Of a stretch of 45,032 bases of DNA, positions 1-11,212 are shown piece by piece (the stretch's first letter is position 1; each line of letters begins with the position of its first letter). The notes under the pieces are model-generated. The model had not been told where the DNA came from, searched no databases, and saw nothing but the letters and a program-made list of their open reading frames with translations. The DNA is from an uncultured Parabacteroides sp. (GTDB lineage Bacteria > Bacteroidota > Bacteroidia > Bacteroidales > Tannerellaceae), in contig CASFXH010000022.1 of the NCBI GenBank assembly GCA_949298575.1, positions 1-45,032 on the forward strand. Direction: 5' to 3'. The translations under genes and the position numbers were made by a program.

Positions 1-71
1 GTGGAATGATAATGGCAGATTGCTATAAAGCGGTAAATCCCTTGCCCACGTCAAAAAATCGTCCAATCCGC

Positions 72-235
72 CCCGACAACCGCCGTCCCCAGCGGGGACG
101 ATGCCAATAGGCGTGGATAAGCACTTTCCCCGCTGGGGAAAGCCAAAATTGAGACGGAGAAGGGCTGCTGATTCAGTCGACAGCACCAATCCTACAAGAG
201 AAGCGTTGTCGACTCAGTCGATAGCCTCAATCCAT
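72..235. repeat. Array 1: 41-bp dyad repeat, four units
   Basis: The first 496 bases hold no gene that I can support. They contain four 41-bp units whose dyad centres fall at 92, 133, 174 and 215. The dyads are CCCCAGCGGGG (87-97), CCCCGCTGGGG (128-138), an imperfect GATTCAGTC (170-178) and TCGACTCAGTCGA (209-221). The second dyad is the exact reverse complement of the first, and its outer arms have changed together (GT..AC to TT..AA). Spacers share a loose AGCC-CAAT...AGC pattern. A further dyad, CTCGAAATCGAG (335-346), lies about 2 bp off the lattice and may be a decayed unit. No gene lies between the array and the left edge of the window. Confidence 0.75.
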
Positions 236-496
236 CAGGATTAGCATTGTTCCCACCCATATCGGTAAGCGTGTTGATGATTAATGCGCAGGGCAGGGAT
301 GGGTCGAACGCCGTCGAATGCCTGGGATGTAGATCTCGAAATCGAGAGCCTCAAGCATCCCGAACGCTATTCGCATCATTCAATCGGTCATTAATACTTC
401 CTTTGGAGTCATAGTCTTGTCAAATTACGTTTGTCTATCTGTTGCAAAATGTTTCAAAATTAAGGAATTGCGTAAAATCAGCAAGGTTTTTTTGTT

Positions 497-1399
497 TCAA
501 CCCCGCACCCTCTGGCAATACTCAGAAGGCGTAACGCCCTCCTGTTTCTTGAACATCCGGCTGAGGTGGTGCGGATAGTTAAACCCGAGTTCGTAAGCTA
601 TTTCACTGATGGACATGTCCGTTTCGGCGAGCAATTCTTTTACTTTCGCCATCGTAGCCAGCTGGATGTGCTCTTGTGCGGATTTGCCCGTCTCTTTCTT
701 TATCAGGTCGCCGAAGTAGTTGGCGGACAGGCATGCTTTGTCGGCGCAATACTGCACGGTGAGTAGCCCGATGGTCTTGGGCTTGTCGGAGTTGAAATAT
801 TCATGCAGCAGATGCTCGAACTTGTCCAGCACATTGCGGTTGCTCATTTCCCGGGTAACGAACTGGCGTTCATAGAAACGCACGCAATGGTTGAGCAGCG
901 TCTCTATGCAGGATGCCACAATCTGTTTGGTGTGCTTGTCGATGACGTGTTCCAGTTCTTCTCGGATTTCACGGAAACAGTTGAGGACTATCGCTTTTTC
1001 CCGCTCCGACATGTGTAACGCCTCGTCGCAGGTGTACGAGAAGAACGAATAGTCTTTCATCCTCCGGGCAAGCGACGTACCGTAAAGGAGGTCGGGGTGG
1101 AACATCAGCACCATCCCTTTCGGGTTCAATGTCTCGCCTCCGTCGTCCATTCCGGCAATCTGTCCGGGAGCGATGAAAACCAACGTTCCCTCCTGATAAT
1201 CATACTTGCTGCGCCCGTAAAGTATCGTGCCGCACTCCAGCTCCTTGAAGAAGACGCAGTAGAAGCCGAAGTTCTTCCGGCAATGCTTGATGGACGTCAG
1301 TTCCGAGAAATCGACGACATTCACCAACGGGTGCAGCGTCTTCGCCCCCAGCAGCCGGGTATAGTCGTTGACAGTTTCCAATCGTATGATATTATCCAT
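497..1399 (-). CDS. AraC-family transcriptional regulator
   Basis: A 300-residue DNA-binding regulator of the AraC/XylS type. The N-terminal half (about 1-180) is a cupin-like sensor region; 'GTLVFIAPGQIAG' near residue 75 is typical of it. The C-terminal 100 residues carry two helix-turn-helix motifs, ending in the family signature around 'ISEIAYELGFNYPHHLSRMFKK' (about 265-286) and 'GVTPSEYCQ'. It is divergent from the aldo/keto reductase at 1580, an arrangement common in Bacteroidales in which the regulator controls the neighbouring reductase; that link is inference and the inducer is unknown. A TAnnTTTG box lies 23 bp upstream of the start on its own strand. The family call is firm. Confidence 0.9.
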   Translation of the reverse strand: MDNIIRLETVNDYTRLLGAKTLHPLVNVVDFSELTSIKHCRKNFGFYCVFFKELECGTILYGRSKYDYQEGTLVFIAPGQIAGMDDGGETLNPKGMVLMFHPDLLYGTSLARRMKDYSFFSYTCDEALHMSEREKAIVLNCFREIREELEHVIDKHTKQIVASCIETLLNHCVRFYERQFVTREMSNRNVLDKFEHLLHEYFNSDKPKTIGLLTVQYCADKACLSANYFGDLIKKETGKSAQEHIQLATMAKVKELLAETDMSISEIAYELGFNYPHHLSRMFKKQEGVTPSEYCQRVRG

Positions 1400-1421
1400 T
1401 GTATCCCAGTTTTTTTGCTTG

Positions 1422-1429
1422 CAAATATA
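1422..1429 (-). promoter_or_regulatory. Candidate -7 box for the AraC-type gene
   Basis: The minus strand reads TATATTTG, a match to the Bacteroidetes -7 consensus TAnnTTTG, 23 bp before the start codon at 1399. No clear TTTG -33 box is visible at the expected 19-21 bp distance. Confidence 0.4.
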
Positions 1430-1526
1430 CGCATAAAACCGATAGAAGGACTTTGTGGGAAAGACAATCAGTGATTAAGGTTTGAGCATCCGTAATTTGT
1501 GTTCCCAGTCTTCCGGCGCATCCCTG

Positions 1527-1534
1527 TAACTTTG
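1527..1534 (+). promoter_or_regulatory. Candidate -7 box for the aldo/keto reductase
   Basis: TAACTTTG matches TAnnTTTG 46 bp before the start at 1580. No -33 TTTG stands at the usual spacing, which would fit a promoter that needs the divergent AraC-type activator (inference). Confidence 0.4.
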
Positions 1535-1576
1535 CGACCAGAGAATCAACATAGGGAAAACGTAATAAAAGAATAA

Positions 1577-2572
<996 letters not shown>

Positions 2573-2761
2573 AAGTCTGTATTTCTAGATTGTGGTTGAT
2601 TTGCTTATCAACTTCAACGGGTGCAACGATAATATGCGGATTGCCCAGCATGACAACAAACTTTTAGCCATTTTTGAAAGCATGTGTAAGTCTATTGCGG
2701 TTCTTTGAAAAGCTATATAGGGTTTTCGCCCCCTGCGGTGAGCGGTGTGAAAGAAAATGAC

Positions 2762-2769
2762 TACTTTTG
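2762..2769 (+). promoter_or_regulatory. Candidate -7 box for leuS
   Basis: TACTTTTG matches TAnnTTTG 38 bp before the leuS start codon. No convincing -33 TTTG is seen 19-21 bp further up. The 235-bp gap from 2573 also contains a small hairpin (GTTGAT/ATCAAC, near 2593-2610) without a T-run. Confidence 0.45.
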
Positions 2770-2807
2770 TGCCCTTGAAATGAAACCGTTAGATACAGCA
2801 TACAGAT

Positions 2808-5651
2808 ATGGAGTATAATTTCAGAGAGATCGAGAAGAAATGGCAGGCGCGTTGGGTAGCCGACCGCACGTATGAGGTTGGTGTAAACCCTGATAAGCCA
2901 AAGTACTATGTGTTGGATATGTTCCCTTATCCGTCGGGGGCCGGGTTGCACGTCGGGCATCCACTCGGCTATATCGCCTCCGATATTTTCTCACGCTATA
3001 AACGCTCATGCGGCTATAACGTCTTGCACCCGATGGGTTATGACGCTTATGGTCTTCCGGCCGAACAATATGCCATCCAGACGGGGCAGCACCCGGAAGT
3101 GACGACCCGGCAGAACATCGCCCGTTATCGTGAGCAACTCGACAAGATCGGCTTCTGCTACGACTGGAGCCGTGAACTGCGCACGTGTGATCCGGAATAC
3201 TATCAATGGACACAGTGGGCCTTCATCCAGATGTTCAAGAGCTACTACGACAACGACCAGAAGAAGGCGCTTCCCATTAGCCACTTGGTGAAACATTTCG
3301 CTGAGCGAGGTACCGAAGGCGTCAACGCCGCTTGTGGCGAGGAGTTGAGCTTCAAGGCCGATGAGTGGAACGCCATGAACAAGAAGAAGCAAGAAGAGAT
3401 ACTGATGAATTACCGCATAGCTTACCTGGGCGACACGATGGTCAACTGGTGTCCGCAGCTGGGAACGGTATTGGCTAACGACGAGGTAGTCAATGGCGTC
3501 TCCGTCCGCGGGGGATATCCTGTCGAGCAGAAGGTCATGCGGCAATGGTGTCTTCGCGTCTCCGCTTACGCCCAACGCCTCCTCGATGGATTGGAAACAA
3601 TTGACTGGACTGACTCGTTGAAGGAAACCCAACGTAATTGGATCGGCCGGAGCGAAGGCGCCGAGGTGCGCTTTAAGGTAAAGGATAGCGATATGGAGTT
3701 CACCATCTTCACCACTCGAGCCGATACGATGTTCGGTGTCACTTTCATGGTCCTGGCTCCAGAGAGCGAATTAGTCGGTCCGCTCACTACCGATGCTCAG
3801 CGCGCAGAGGTCGAAGTCTATTTGGAACGTACACGTAAACGTACGGAGCGCGAACGAATTGCCGATCGTTCGGTAACAGGCGTCTTTAGCGGTTCTTACG
3901 CCATCAATCCCTTTACGGGCGAAGCGGTTCCGATTTGGATTAGTGATTATGTCCTCGCCGGCTACGGTACCGGAGCCATCATGGCGGTGCCGGCGCACGA
4001 CAGTCGCGACTACGCTTTCGCTAAACATTTTGGTTTGGAGATCCGTCCGCTGGTGGAAGGTTGTGATGTAAGCGAGGAGAGTTTTGACGCGAAGGAAGGC
4101 ATCGTCTGCAACTCGCCGGCACCTGGCGTGGAGCCTTACGCGGGCTTTTCACTCAATGGACTGACCATTAAGGAAGCGATCGCCGCGACAAAAAAATACG
4201 TTAAGGAGCATAACTTAGGAAGGGTGAAGGTGAATTACCGATTACGAGATGCCATCTTCAGCCGTCAACGCTATTGGGGCGAGCCATTCCCCATCTACTA
4301 CGACGCTGATGGGATGCCCCAGCCATTGCCAGAGGAATGCCTGCCGCTCCAACTGCCGGAAGTCGACAAGTTCTTGCCTACGGAGACGGGCGAGCCACCA
4401 TTAGGCCACGCGACGAAGTGGGCTTGGGACGTGGTAGACAAGCAAGTAGTCGAAATCTCGAAGATCGACCGTAAGCGCGTCTTTCCTTTGGAGCTTTGTA
4501 CGATGCCGGGCTTCGCGGGCTCGTCGGCCTATTATCTTAGATATATGGATCCACGCAACCACGAGGCGTTGGTCGACAAGCGGGTGGATGAATACTGGCG
4601 CGACGTCGATCTTTACATCGGCGGGACAGAGCATGCGACGGGCCACTTGATATACAGTCGCTTCTGGAACAAATTCCTCTATGACCTTGGTTTGGTTTGC
4701 GAGGAAGAGCCGTTCAAGAAGCTCATCAACCAAGGCATGATCCAAGGGCGTTCCAATTTTGTCTACCGGATAAAAGACACCAATACGTTCGTCTCCTACA
4801 ATCTCCGTGAGCAATATGAAGTCACCCCAATTCACGTGGATGTGAACATTGTTTCGAATGATCTTCTCGATCTCGAAGCATTCAAGCGGTGGCGGCCAGA
4901 ATACCACGACGCGCAGTTTATCCTGGAAAATGGAAAATACGTCTGTGGCTGGGCGATCGAGAAGATGTCGAAGTCGATGTACAACGTCGTTAATCCGGAT
5001 ATGATTGTCGAGCGTTATGGGGCGGATACGCTTCGTCTCTATGAGATGTTCCTCGGCCCCTTGGAGCAATCGAAGCCATGGGATACGAATGGTATCGACG
5101 GTGTCCATCGTTTCCTGAAGAAACTTTGGAACCTTTACTTTGGCAATGGTACGGATCTTCGTGTCAATGACGCCATCCCACCGACGCCCGCTGAGTTGAA
5201 GTCCCTGCATAAGCTGATCAAGAAAGTGACTTACGACATCGAGCACTTCTCATACAATACGTCCATCAGTGCCTTCATGATCTGCGTCAACGAGCTGAGC
5301 GCCTTGAAGACAGACAAGCGAGCGATCTTGGAACCCCTTATCATCCTTCTGGCTCCCTTCGCTCCGCACATCAGTGAGGAATTGTGGCATCAGTTGGGTC
5401 ATGAGACCACCGTCTGCGACGCGCCTTGGCCCGCCTACGACGAGGCTTACTTGCGAGAAGATACGGTCAACTACGCCATCTCCTTCAACGGAAAGACTCG
5501 CTATAACTTGGAATTACCAGCTGATATTTCGAAGGAAGACGCCGAGCAAGCGGCCCTTACGCACGAGAATTCCGCGAAGTGGCTGGCAGGTAAGACGGTC
5601 CGGAAGGTCATCGTCGTCCCGAAGAAAATTATCAATATCGTAGTGGGATGA
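2808..5651 (+). CDS. leuS: Leucyl-tRNA synthetase
   Basis: Charges tRNA-Leu with leucine; a cytoplasmic class I aminoacyl-tRNA synthetase, 947 residues, somewhat longer than the E. coli enzyme as is usual in Bacteroidetes. The HIGH-type signature HVGH is at 48-51 after 'FPYPSGAGL', and KMSKS is at 719-723. Between them lies the CP1 editing domain (about 225-430), with its threonine-rich '[13 protein letters not shown]' and the '[12 protein letters not shown]' motif. The C-terminal anticodon-binding helical domain is complete. The stop overlaps the next start by 4 bp (ATGA), so it leads an operon with the YitT-type gene. Confidence 0.98.
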   Translation: MEYNFREIEKKWQARWVADRTYEVGVNPDKPKYYVLDMFPYPSGAGLHVGHPLGYIASDIFSRYKRSCGYNVLHPMGYDAYGLPAEQYAIQTGQHPEVTTRQNIARYREQLDKIGFCYDWSRELRTCDPEYYQWTQWAFIQMFKSYYDNDQKKALPISHLVKHFAERGTEGVNAACGEELSFKADEWNAMNKKKQEEILMNYRIAYLGDTMVNWCPQLGTVLANDEVVNGVSVRGGYPVEQKVMRQWCLRVSAYAQRLLDGLETIDWTDSLKETQRNWIGRSEGAEVRFKVKDSDMEFTIFTTRADTMFGVTFMVLAPESELVGPLTTDAQRAEVEVYLERTRKRTERERIADRSVTGVFSGSYAINPFTGEAVPIWISDYVLAGYGTGAIMAVPAHDSRDYAFAKHFGLEIRPLVEGCDVSEESFDAKEGIVCNSPAPGVEPYAGFSLNGLTIKEAIAATKKYVKEHNLGRVKVNYRLRDAIFSRQRYWGEPFPIYYDADGMPQPLPEECLPLQLPEVDKFLPTETGEPPLGHATKWAWDVVDKQVVEISKIDRKRVFPLELCTMPGFAGSSAYYLRYMDPRNHEALVDKRVDEYWRDVDLYIGGTEHATGHLIYSRFWNKFLYDLGLVCEEEPFKKLINQGMIQGRSNFVYRIKDTNTFVSYNLREQYEVTPIHVDVNIVSNDLLDLEAFKRWRPEYHDAQFILENGKYVCGWAIEKMSKSMYNVVNPDMIVERYGADTLRLYEMFLGPLEQSKPWDTNGIDGVHRFLKKLWNLYFGNGTDLRVNDAIPPTPAELKSLHKLIKKVTYDIEHFSYNTSISAFMICVNELSALKTDKRAILEPLIILLAPFAPHISEELWHQLGHETTVCDAPWPAYDEAYLREDTVNYAISFNGKTRYNLELPADISKEDAEQAALTHENSAKWLAGKTVRKVIVVPKKIINIVVG

Positions 5652-6526
5652 AAAAAGAACTGAGCAAAATCTATTTCACCGTGCAGGATTATGTCATGAT
5701 CCTGCTCGGTACTTTATTGTACGGTTTCAGCTTCAACGCGTTTATCCTGTCGAACGAGATTGTCACGGGCGGGTTGAGTGGTGTGTGTGCCCTCATCTTT
5801 TTCGCTACGGGCGAGCTGGTTCCCGTGTCGGTCTCCTACTTCGTGATCAACGTGGCGTTGTTGGCCGTTGCCTTGAAGGTATTGGGGTTGAAATTCTTGT
5901 TGAAAACCATCTTCGGCGTTTTCAGCCTTTCGTTCTCCTTCACGTTGTTCGAGCGTGTCCTTGGAGGAGTGCCCCTCTTGCCTGACGAGCCGTTCATGTC
6001 TATTTTGATCGGCGGTTGCCTTTGCGGCGCGGGCTTGGGAATGGTCTTCTCCGTGAATGGAAGCACGGGCGGGACAGATATCATTGGTGCCGTTGTCCAT
6101 AAATACAAGAATATCTCGATCGGGAGAATCTTGTTATTTTGCGACTTCGTGATCATCAGCTCCTCGTTTGTCTTGTTCCATGACGTGGAGAAGATTGTCT
6201 TCGGTTTCGTGGAGATGGTCGTCTGCAATTATGTCCTGGATATGGTGCTCAACGCGAACCGGCAGTCGGTCCAGTTCCTTATTTTTTCTCTAAAATATGA
6301 CGAGATCGCGGACGCTATCATCCAGGATTTGGGACGTGGCTGTACGGTGCTCGATGGCGTGGGAGGTTATTCCAAGAAACCTGTCAAGGTCGTCGTCCTT
6401 CTGGCCCGCCGCTCCGAGTCCGGAAATATCTTCCGCTTGGTCAAGCATATCGACCGGGACGCTTTCATCTCACAGAGTGTCGTTCTTGGTGTCTATGGAG
6501 AAGGATTTGACCAGATCAAGACATAA
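5648..6526 (+). CDS. YitT-family membrane protein (DUF161/DUF2179)
   Basis: A 292-residue integral membrane protein. Five or six hydrophobic segments occupy residues about 15-200, including the family stretches '[20 protein letters not shown]' and '[14 protein letters not shown]'. The last 75 residues form the soluble DUF2179 domain ('[20 protein letters not shown]'), a PII-like fold thought to bind a small ligand. Function of the family is not established; transport has been suggested. It is coupled to leuS by an ATGA overlap. A long hairpin (6560-6603) follows before rdgB, so transcription may partly end there. Confidence 0.88.
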   Translation: MKKELSKIYFTVQDYVMILLGTLLYGFSFNAFILSNEIVTGGLSGVCALIFFATGELVPVSVSYFVINVALLAVALKVLGLKFLLKTIFGVFSLSFSFTLFERVLGGVPLLPDEPFMSILIGGCLCGAGLGMVFSVNGSTGGTDIIGAVVHKYKNISIGRILLFCDFVIISSSFVLFHDVEKIVFGFVEMVVCNYVLDMVLNANRQSVQFLIFSLKYDEIADAIIQDLGRGCTVLDGVGGYSKKPVKVVVLLARRSESGNIFRLVKHIDRDAFISQSVVLGVYGEGFDQIKT

Positions 6527-6559
6527 CAGAACGAACCCATTAAATGAAATGACTTATTC

Positions 6560-6609
6560 CGGAACGGGGGTTTCTTTATATAATAAATGAAGCTCCCGTT
6601 CCGTTATTT
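6560..6609 (+). terminator. Hairpin after the YitT-type gene, probable terminator
   Basis: Arms of 15 nt (6560-6574 and 6589-6603), starting CGGAACGGG and ending CCCGTTCCG, pair with only two wobbles around a 14-nt AT-rich loop. They are followed by TTATTTC, a weak U-tract. It stands 36 bp before rdgB, so it may attenuate rather than stop read-through. Confidence 0.5.
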
Positions 6610-6639
6610 CTCAATAAACAATTATTACCCAACAAGAAA

Positions 6640-7233
6640 ATGAAAACACTCGTATTCGCCACCAACAATGCCCATAAGCTGGAAGAGGTGCGACACATTG
6701 TTCAAGGAAAAGTACATATCGTAAGTCTCGCCGATATCGGATGTCACGAGGAAATCCCTGAGGAACAACCTACGCTTGAGGGAAACGCGCTCCAAAAGGC
6801 TCGCTTCATCCATTCGCGCTACCACGTTGATTGTTTCGCCGACGATACCGGTCTTGAGGTCCAAGCCCTTCATGGCGCTCCGGGTGTCCGTTCCGCGCGT
6901 TATGCCGGACCAGGACATGACTCCGTGGCCAATATGCGTAAATTGCTTGAGGAAATGCGAGGGCAGACAGATCGCCGGGCCCGTTTCCGCACGGTAATCG
7001 CCTTGATTATCGATGGCGAGGAAAAACTGTTTGAAGGCATCGTCAACGGCTCGATCATCGAGGAAGAGCGGGGAACGGGTGGCTTTGGCTATGACCCCTT
7101 GTTTATTCCTGAAGGCTATGACCGTACTTTCGCCGAACTGGGCGACGACATCAAGAACCGCGTTAGCCACCGGGCCATCGCTACGGGCTCTCTGGCCGAT
7201 TACTTAAGAACCCTTTACCCCACGAAGCCATGA
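6640..7233 (+). CDS. rdgB: Non-canonical purine NTP pyrophosphatase (RdgB/HAM1)
   Basis: Hydrolyses ITP, dITP and XTP to the monophosphates, keeping deaminated purines out of DNA and RNA. The 197 residues match the family length. Motifs are all present: the N-terminal substrate loop '[12 protein letters not shown]', the metal-binding 'FADDTGLEV' (about 71-79), 'GFGYDPLF' and 'SHRAIA' near the C-terminus. The stop overlaps the porZ start by 4 bp (ATGA), so rdgB and porZ are co-transcribed; no functional link between the two is obvious. Confidence 0.96.
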   Translation: MKTLVFATNNAHKLEEVRHIVQGKVHIVSLADIGCHEEIPEEQPTLEGNALQKARFIHSRYHVDCFADDTGLEVQALHGAPGVRSARYAGPGHDSVANMRKLLEEMRGQTDRRARFRTVIALIIDGEEKLFEGIVNGSIIEEERGTGGFGYDPLFIPEGYDRTFAELGDDIKNRVSHRAIATGSLADYLRTLYPTKP

Positions 7234-9560
7234 GACGCCTTTTCCTTACCCTCACCTGCCATTTCCTTGTGCTGACGGCGATCCTGGCCCAAAGTGTCGG
7301 GACTTGGACCACTTACCTTTCTTATTATACGACCACGAAAGTCGCCGAAGGACGGGACGAAGTCTATGCCCTGGCCAATGGCGCGCTCTACAGCTATGGC
7401 AAGGAAGATGGCCGCGTCCGCTTCCTTTCTCGCCAGACAGGATTGAGCGACACGGGCATCTCCCATATCGCCTATAACGATGAGGTCGACGCGTTGCTTA
7501 TCGTTTACGAAAACGGCAACCTCGATTTATCGCGGTCATCAGGAATCTACAACTTGCCTTTCCTCTCCACCGCGACGAACATCCAGGACAAGGGAATCAA
7601 CAGCATCAATTTTGAAGGCGAACGAGCCTACCTTTCCGGTCAATTCGGCGTGATGGTGGTGGATATGCGGCGCAATGAGATCGCGGAAACCTATCGCCTC
7701 AATCAATCCGTCTACTCCACTTGTATTCACGAGGGAATGATCTACGCCGCCACGGATAACGGGTTGTTGAGGGCTTCTCTCGAAAATAACTTGCTTGACC
7801 CGGGAAGCTGGAGCGCTTTTCCCTTGAATACGGATCTTTTTGAGGACACGCTCGTCCGGCAAATCCGCTCGTTCGACGGGTGTCTTTGTTTGTTGGTGCA
7901 GGGACAAGGGGTTTATACACGCGACGCCTCCGGAAACATCACTCCCCTTTGCCTCGAACGCTACATGATCGACATGAAGACAGAAGGCGGGCAGCTCTAT
8001 GCTTTCACTTCCGTCAATAGCTATATTTACAGCGCCCTCGACCATCGAATACATGTGGGGACAGGCACGACCAACGACATCTCGAACCGTTCGGGAGGCG
8101 AGACGTATTGGGTCGCCGCGGGAGAAATGGGTCTCCGGGGCTTGCGCGTCGACCACGCGACCTCCCAAGTGACCATCGAAATCGCTGACTTGATCTTGCC
8201 TACCGACTCGCCCAAACGGAATTATTGTGATTTCATGGTATCCGACCGGGGAAGGCTGCTCGTCTGCGGTGGTGGCCGCTGGGCCGATCGTTTCAACCGG
8301 CCGGGCACGTTCATGACTTATCACGACGGGCTATGGACCAATTACGATGAGAGCGAGATCGCCGAACAGAGCGGACTGCGTTTCTCCGACGTCACCTCGG
8401 CCGCCATCGACCCGAACGACACCACGCGTTATTTCGTCTCGACTTGGGGCGAAGGCGTCTTCGAGTTTAAAAACGACCAATTCGTGAAACTCCACAACAC
8501 GACCAACAGCACCCTGGCCACCCTCTCCGCCGTCAACCCGTCCTCCCTCAATTATACCCGTGTGGACGGCCTTATCTTCGACAAGGAAGGCAACCTGTGG
8601 ATGAACAACACGGCCGTGGGAAGCTGCATCAAGATCCTCAAGGCCGACGGCACCTGGGGCGAGCTTGGGGGAAACGCCTATTCCATGCTCTACAACCAAG
8701 GCGTGGTGGATAAATTGTTGATCACTTCCCGCGGACACAAATGGGTCAACACCGTTCGCGGAAGCAACACGGGCATCACGGTCTTCGACGACAAGGGGAC
8801 CATCGACGATACGTCCGACGACGTCGTCAACCATTTCACCCTTTTCCCCGACAACAACGGGGCGGCCATCTCCGTCAGCGGTTATTTCAGCATGGCCGAG
8901 GACCAGGACGGCAACATCTGGCTCGGGACGAACCGCGGCCCCATCATTTGCCCCGTCCCCGACCGCGCCATCAACGACCCCGACCACGTCTATTGCACCC
9001 GCCTCATCCGCGAGCTGAACGGGGCGAACACGTATTTCCTGGATAACGTCCAAGTGAACGTCATCGCCATCGACGGGGGCAACCGCAAGTGGCTCGGGAC
9101 GGAAGGCGCCGGCGTCTTCGTCGTCAGCCCCGACGGCTCGGAGACGATCGAGAATTTCACGACCGACAATTCGCCGCTTCTTTCCAACGTCGTCAACAGT
9201 CTCGCCATCGACCAGGCCACCGGCGAGGTCTTCATCGGCACCGACAACGGCATCATCTCCTACATGGGCGAGGCCACGGAAGGCGCCGAGAGCTATTCCG
9301 ACGTCTACGCCTACCCGAACCCCGTCCGCCCACAATACGGCGACAAGGTCACCATCACCGGACTCATGGCCGATTCCAACGTCAAGATCACCGACATCGC
9401 CGGCCATCTCATCTACCAAAGCCGCTCCCTCGGTGGGCAGCTGACGTGGAATTGCCGCGGCTCAAACGGCCGGCGCGTCGCCTCGGGCGTCTACCTCGTT
9501 TTGGCCGCCACGCCGGATGGGGATGAAAGCGTGGTGACGAAAATTGTGGTGGTGAATTGA
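7230..9560 (+). CDS. porZ: Type IX secretion system component PorZ
   Basis: A 776-residue exported protein. A signal peptide covers residues 1-20 (cleavage expected at ILA|Q). The body is beta-propeller repeats of the two-component-regulator type ('[13 protein letters not shown]', '[14 protein letters not shown]', '[14 protein letters not shown]'). The last 85 residues, from 'YAYPNPVRP' at about 693 to '[23 protein letters not shown]', are a type IX C-terminal signal domain. This is the architecture of PorZ, the cell-surface part of the T9SS attachment complex that hands anionic LPS to the sortase PorU in Porphyromonas. It lies in an operon behind rdgB. A generic propeller surface protein is the alternative, but length and layout favour PorZ. 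GC content rises clearly through the second half. Confidence 0.85.
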   Translation: MRRLFLTLTCHFLVLTAILAQSVGTWTTYLSYYTTTKVAEGRDEVYALANGALYSYGKEDGRVRFLSRQTGLSDTGISHIAYNDEVDALLIVYENGNLDLSRSSGIYNLPFLSTATNIQDKGINSINFEGERAYLSGQFGVMVVDMRRNEIAETYRLNQSVYSTCIHEGMIYAATDNGLLRASLENNLLDPGSWSAFPLNTDLFEDTLVRQIRSFDGCLCLLVQGQGVYTRDASGNITPLCLERYMIDMKTEGGQLYAFTSVNSYIYSALDHRIHVGTGTTNDISNRSGGETYWVAAGEMGLRGLRVDHATSQVTIEIADLILPTDSPKRNYCDFMVSDRGRLLVCGGGRWADRFNRPGTFMTYHDGLWTNYDESEIAEQSGLRFSDVTSAAIDPNDTTRYFVSTWGEGVFEFKNDQFVKLHNTTNSTLATLSAVNPSSLNYTRVDGLIFDKEGNLWMNNTAVGSCIKILKADGTWGELGGNAYSMLYNQGVVDKLLITSRGHKWVNTVRGSNTGITVFDDKGTIDDTSDDVVNHFTLFPDNNGAAISVSGYFSMAEDQDGNIWLGTNRGPIICPVPDRAINDPDHVYCTRLIRELNGANTYFLDNVQVNVIAIDGGNRKWLGTEGAGVFVVSPDGSETIENFTTDNSPLLSNVVNSLAIDQATGEVFIGTDNGIISYMGEATEGAESYSDVYAYPNPVRPQYGDKVTITGLMADSNVKITDIAGHLIYQSRSLGGQLTWNCRGSNGRRVASGVYLVLAATPDGDESVVTKIVVVN

Positions 9561-9639
9561 TGGCGATAGGAATAAGTATAAAAATTGGATATAGAACGGA
9601 AGCATGGGACGTCCCGAAAAAATTTCATTTAACACCGCT

Positions 9640-9926
9640 TTGAAAAATTATGATTTGGAAATATTTCATCGTGATGTTCCTTGAAAAATCCTGATTTGAA
9701 AATATTTCATCGTGATGTTCCTTGAAAAATCCTGATTTGAAAATATTTCGTCCTGATGTTCCTTGAAAAATTTTGATTTCAAAATATTTCATCGTGATGT
9801 TCTTTGAAAAATTCTGATTTGAAAATATTTCGTCCTGATGTTCCTTGAAAAATTTTGAACGCGAAAGGATTTGTCGAGATGTTCCCTGAGGGATTTTGAA
9901 TGCGAAAAAGTTTGGCGAGACTAGGC
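9640..9926. repeat. Array 2: AT-rich 41-bp tandem repeat, seven units
   Basis: Seven head-to-tail units of exactly 41 bp start at 9640, 9681, 9722, 9763, 9804, 9845 and 9886. Each begins TTGAAAAAT.CTGATTTG or a variant and ends GATGTTCC. Units 1-5 are close copies; units 6 and 7 decay. Inside each unit are two short dyads, TGAAA-ATA-TTTCA and CATC-GT-GATG; units 3 and 5 carry CGTCCTGATG instead of the latter. A degenerate unit may precede the array (9599-9639) and includes GGGACGTCCC. The array fills the 3'-3' gap between porZ and the DUF1016 gene. 41 is not a multiple of 3, so this is not a coding repeat. No DUF6261 gene adjoins it. Confidence 0.9.
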
Positions 9927-9957
9927 TTGGAAAAACCGGGTCTCGCCAAATTTTTTT
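9911..9957. terminator. Rho-independent terminator between porZ and the DUF1016 gene
   Basis: Perfect 11-bp arms TTTGGCGAGAC (9911-9921) and GTCTCGCCAAA (9940-9950), followed by seven T on the plus strand. On the minus strand the hairpin is followed by CTTTTTCGC, so it could serve both convergent genes. Its left arm is formed from the last, most diverged unit of array 2. Confidence 0.85.
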
Positions 9958-10002
9958 GGAATGAAGTGGAAAGGAATGCTTCGCGCCAAAACCTGGTTGA
10001 TA

Positions 10003-11121
10003 TTATTTTCTATCAGGATCCAATTCTTTTTCGATTTCTTCAATGGTTGGCAAGCTGCCACGGAAGTCTTTCGGCAAGGCTTGTCCTAATTCATAGTCGG
10101 AGATTCCGATAGGCTTCTGGATATCACGCAAGGCATATTCAGCCTTGATGCGGTCTTTATTCTTGCAAAGCAGCAATCCAATTGTTCGGTTATCTCCCTC
10201 CCGGCAAAGAATATCGTCCACCGCGGAACAGTAAAAATTCAGTTTGCCGATATATTCCGGCATGAACTCCGTATCTTTCAATTCTATTACCAAGTAGCGG
10301 TGCAGGAAGGTATTGTACATCAATATGTCAATATAGTAATCATCACCAGATACCTCTATATGATATTGCCTTCCCATAAAAGCGAAACCAGCTCCCATTT
10401 CCACAAGAAATTTCTCCACATGCTTTACCAAACCAATTTCCACATCCCGCTCGTTATATTGGTCGGTAAAGGTTAGCATATCGAATATATATGGATCCTT
10501 AAGCATGGATTTTACATCGTTCGCTTCCGGGACAGGCAGGGTTTCCGTGAAATTGTTTGCCAGCGCCCCATGCTTGCCGTAATCGTCAAGTTTGATGGCC
10601 TCTTGCAGATAGCGTTTTGACCAATGGGAGGTGATACTCTGTATCATATACCAGTAACGCGCTCGGATGTCCTTGACTTGCTGCAAAAGTATGAGATTAT
10701 GCGCCCATCCCAAATGTTTTATGGGAAGGATAAAATTGTACTTTTCAAATTGCGCGACCACTGGTCGCGCAATTTGGGGAATTTCCCTCTTCACCATTGT
10801 AAGTTCCTGATTATATTCATTGAAGAATTGTATCATGCATTGCATATTGCGTACTGAGAATCCTTTTATTTCAGAATAATCGTTCTTCAAATCCACCGAC
10901 AAGCGTTGTAAGGTTTTCTTGCCCCAGCCGTCCGCGTCTTGGCTTTGTTGTAACATACCGCCAATATCCCAATACATCCGGAGCATTTCTTCGTTAGCGG
11001 CATAAATTGTCCGTTGCTGGGCAATCAGTACCCGTTGCTTGATTTTACGAAGCAGCGACACATAGCCATGAAAGTTATCCGCCCTGTTTTCAAAAGTTTG
11101 CTTGTCTTTAATTTTAGTCAT
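10003..11121 (-). CDS. DUF1016/YhcG-family protein with PDDEXK nuclease domain
   Basis: A 372-residue two-domain protein. The N-terminal region (about 15-170) is the helical DUF1016 N-domain, with 'MYWDIGGML' and 'WSKRYLQ'. The C-terminal region (about 185-350) is a PDDEXK-type nuclease fold, with D265 in 'YYIDILMYN' and E280/K282 in 'YLVIELKDTEF', the expected catalytic residues. Family members are often carried near restriction-modification or other defence genes and are believed to act on DNA; here no partner is visible, so it is an orphan. It is clearly more AT-rich than its neighbours, consistent with transfer. It stands alone between two hairpins (9911-9957 and 11174-11198), so it has its own transcript. 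Confidence 0.88.
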   Translation of the reverse strand: MTKIKDKQTFENRADNFHGYVSLLRKIKQRVLIAQQRTIYAANEEMLRMYWDIGGMLQQSQDADGWGKKTLQRLSVDLKNDYSEIKGFSVRNMQCMIQFFNEYNQELTMVKREIPQIARPVVAQFEKYNFILPIKHLGWAHNLILLQQVKDIRARYWYMIQSITSHWSKRYLQEAIKLDDYGKHGALANNFTETLPVPEANDVKSMLKDPYIFDMLTFTDQYNERDVEIGLVKHVEKFLVEMGAGFAFMGRQYHIEVSGDDYYIDILMYNTFLHRYLVIELKDTEFMPEYIGKLNFYCSAVDDILCREGDNRTIGLLLCKNKDRIKAEYALRDIQKPIGISDYELGQALPKDFRGSLPTIEEIEKELDPDRK

Positions 11122-11173
11122 AATTTCTTTTGGTTTGTTCGCGAAGTTATGTTTTTATTCGGTTTTCATTATA

Positions 11174-11198
11174 AAGGGTGGCCCGGCGGGTCACCCTT
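11174..11198 (-). terminator. Hairpin ending the exported-hydrolase operon
   Basis: Arms AAGGGTGGCCC and GGGTCACCCTT pair over 11 bp with one imperfect pair and a 3-nt loop, 14 bp after the stop of the C1 peptidase. The following tract is short on the minus strand (TTTATAATG) and longer on the plus strand (TTTTGTTTG). Confidence 0.55.
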
Positions 11199-11212
11199 TT
11201 GTTTGCTTGTCG

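Noticed and set aside
9900-10112. 70-codon plus-strand frame across the terminator after array 2
   Set aside because: It runs through the terminator hairpin and the 3' end of the DUF1016 gene; no coding signs.
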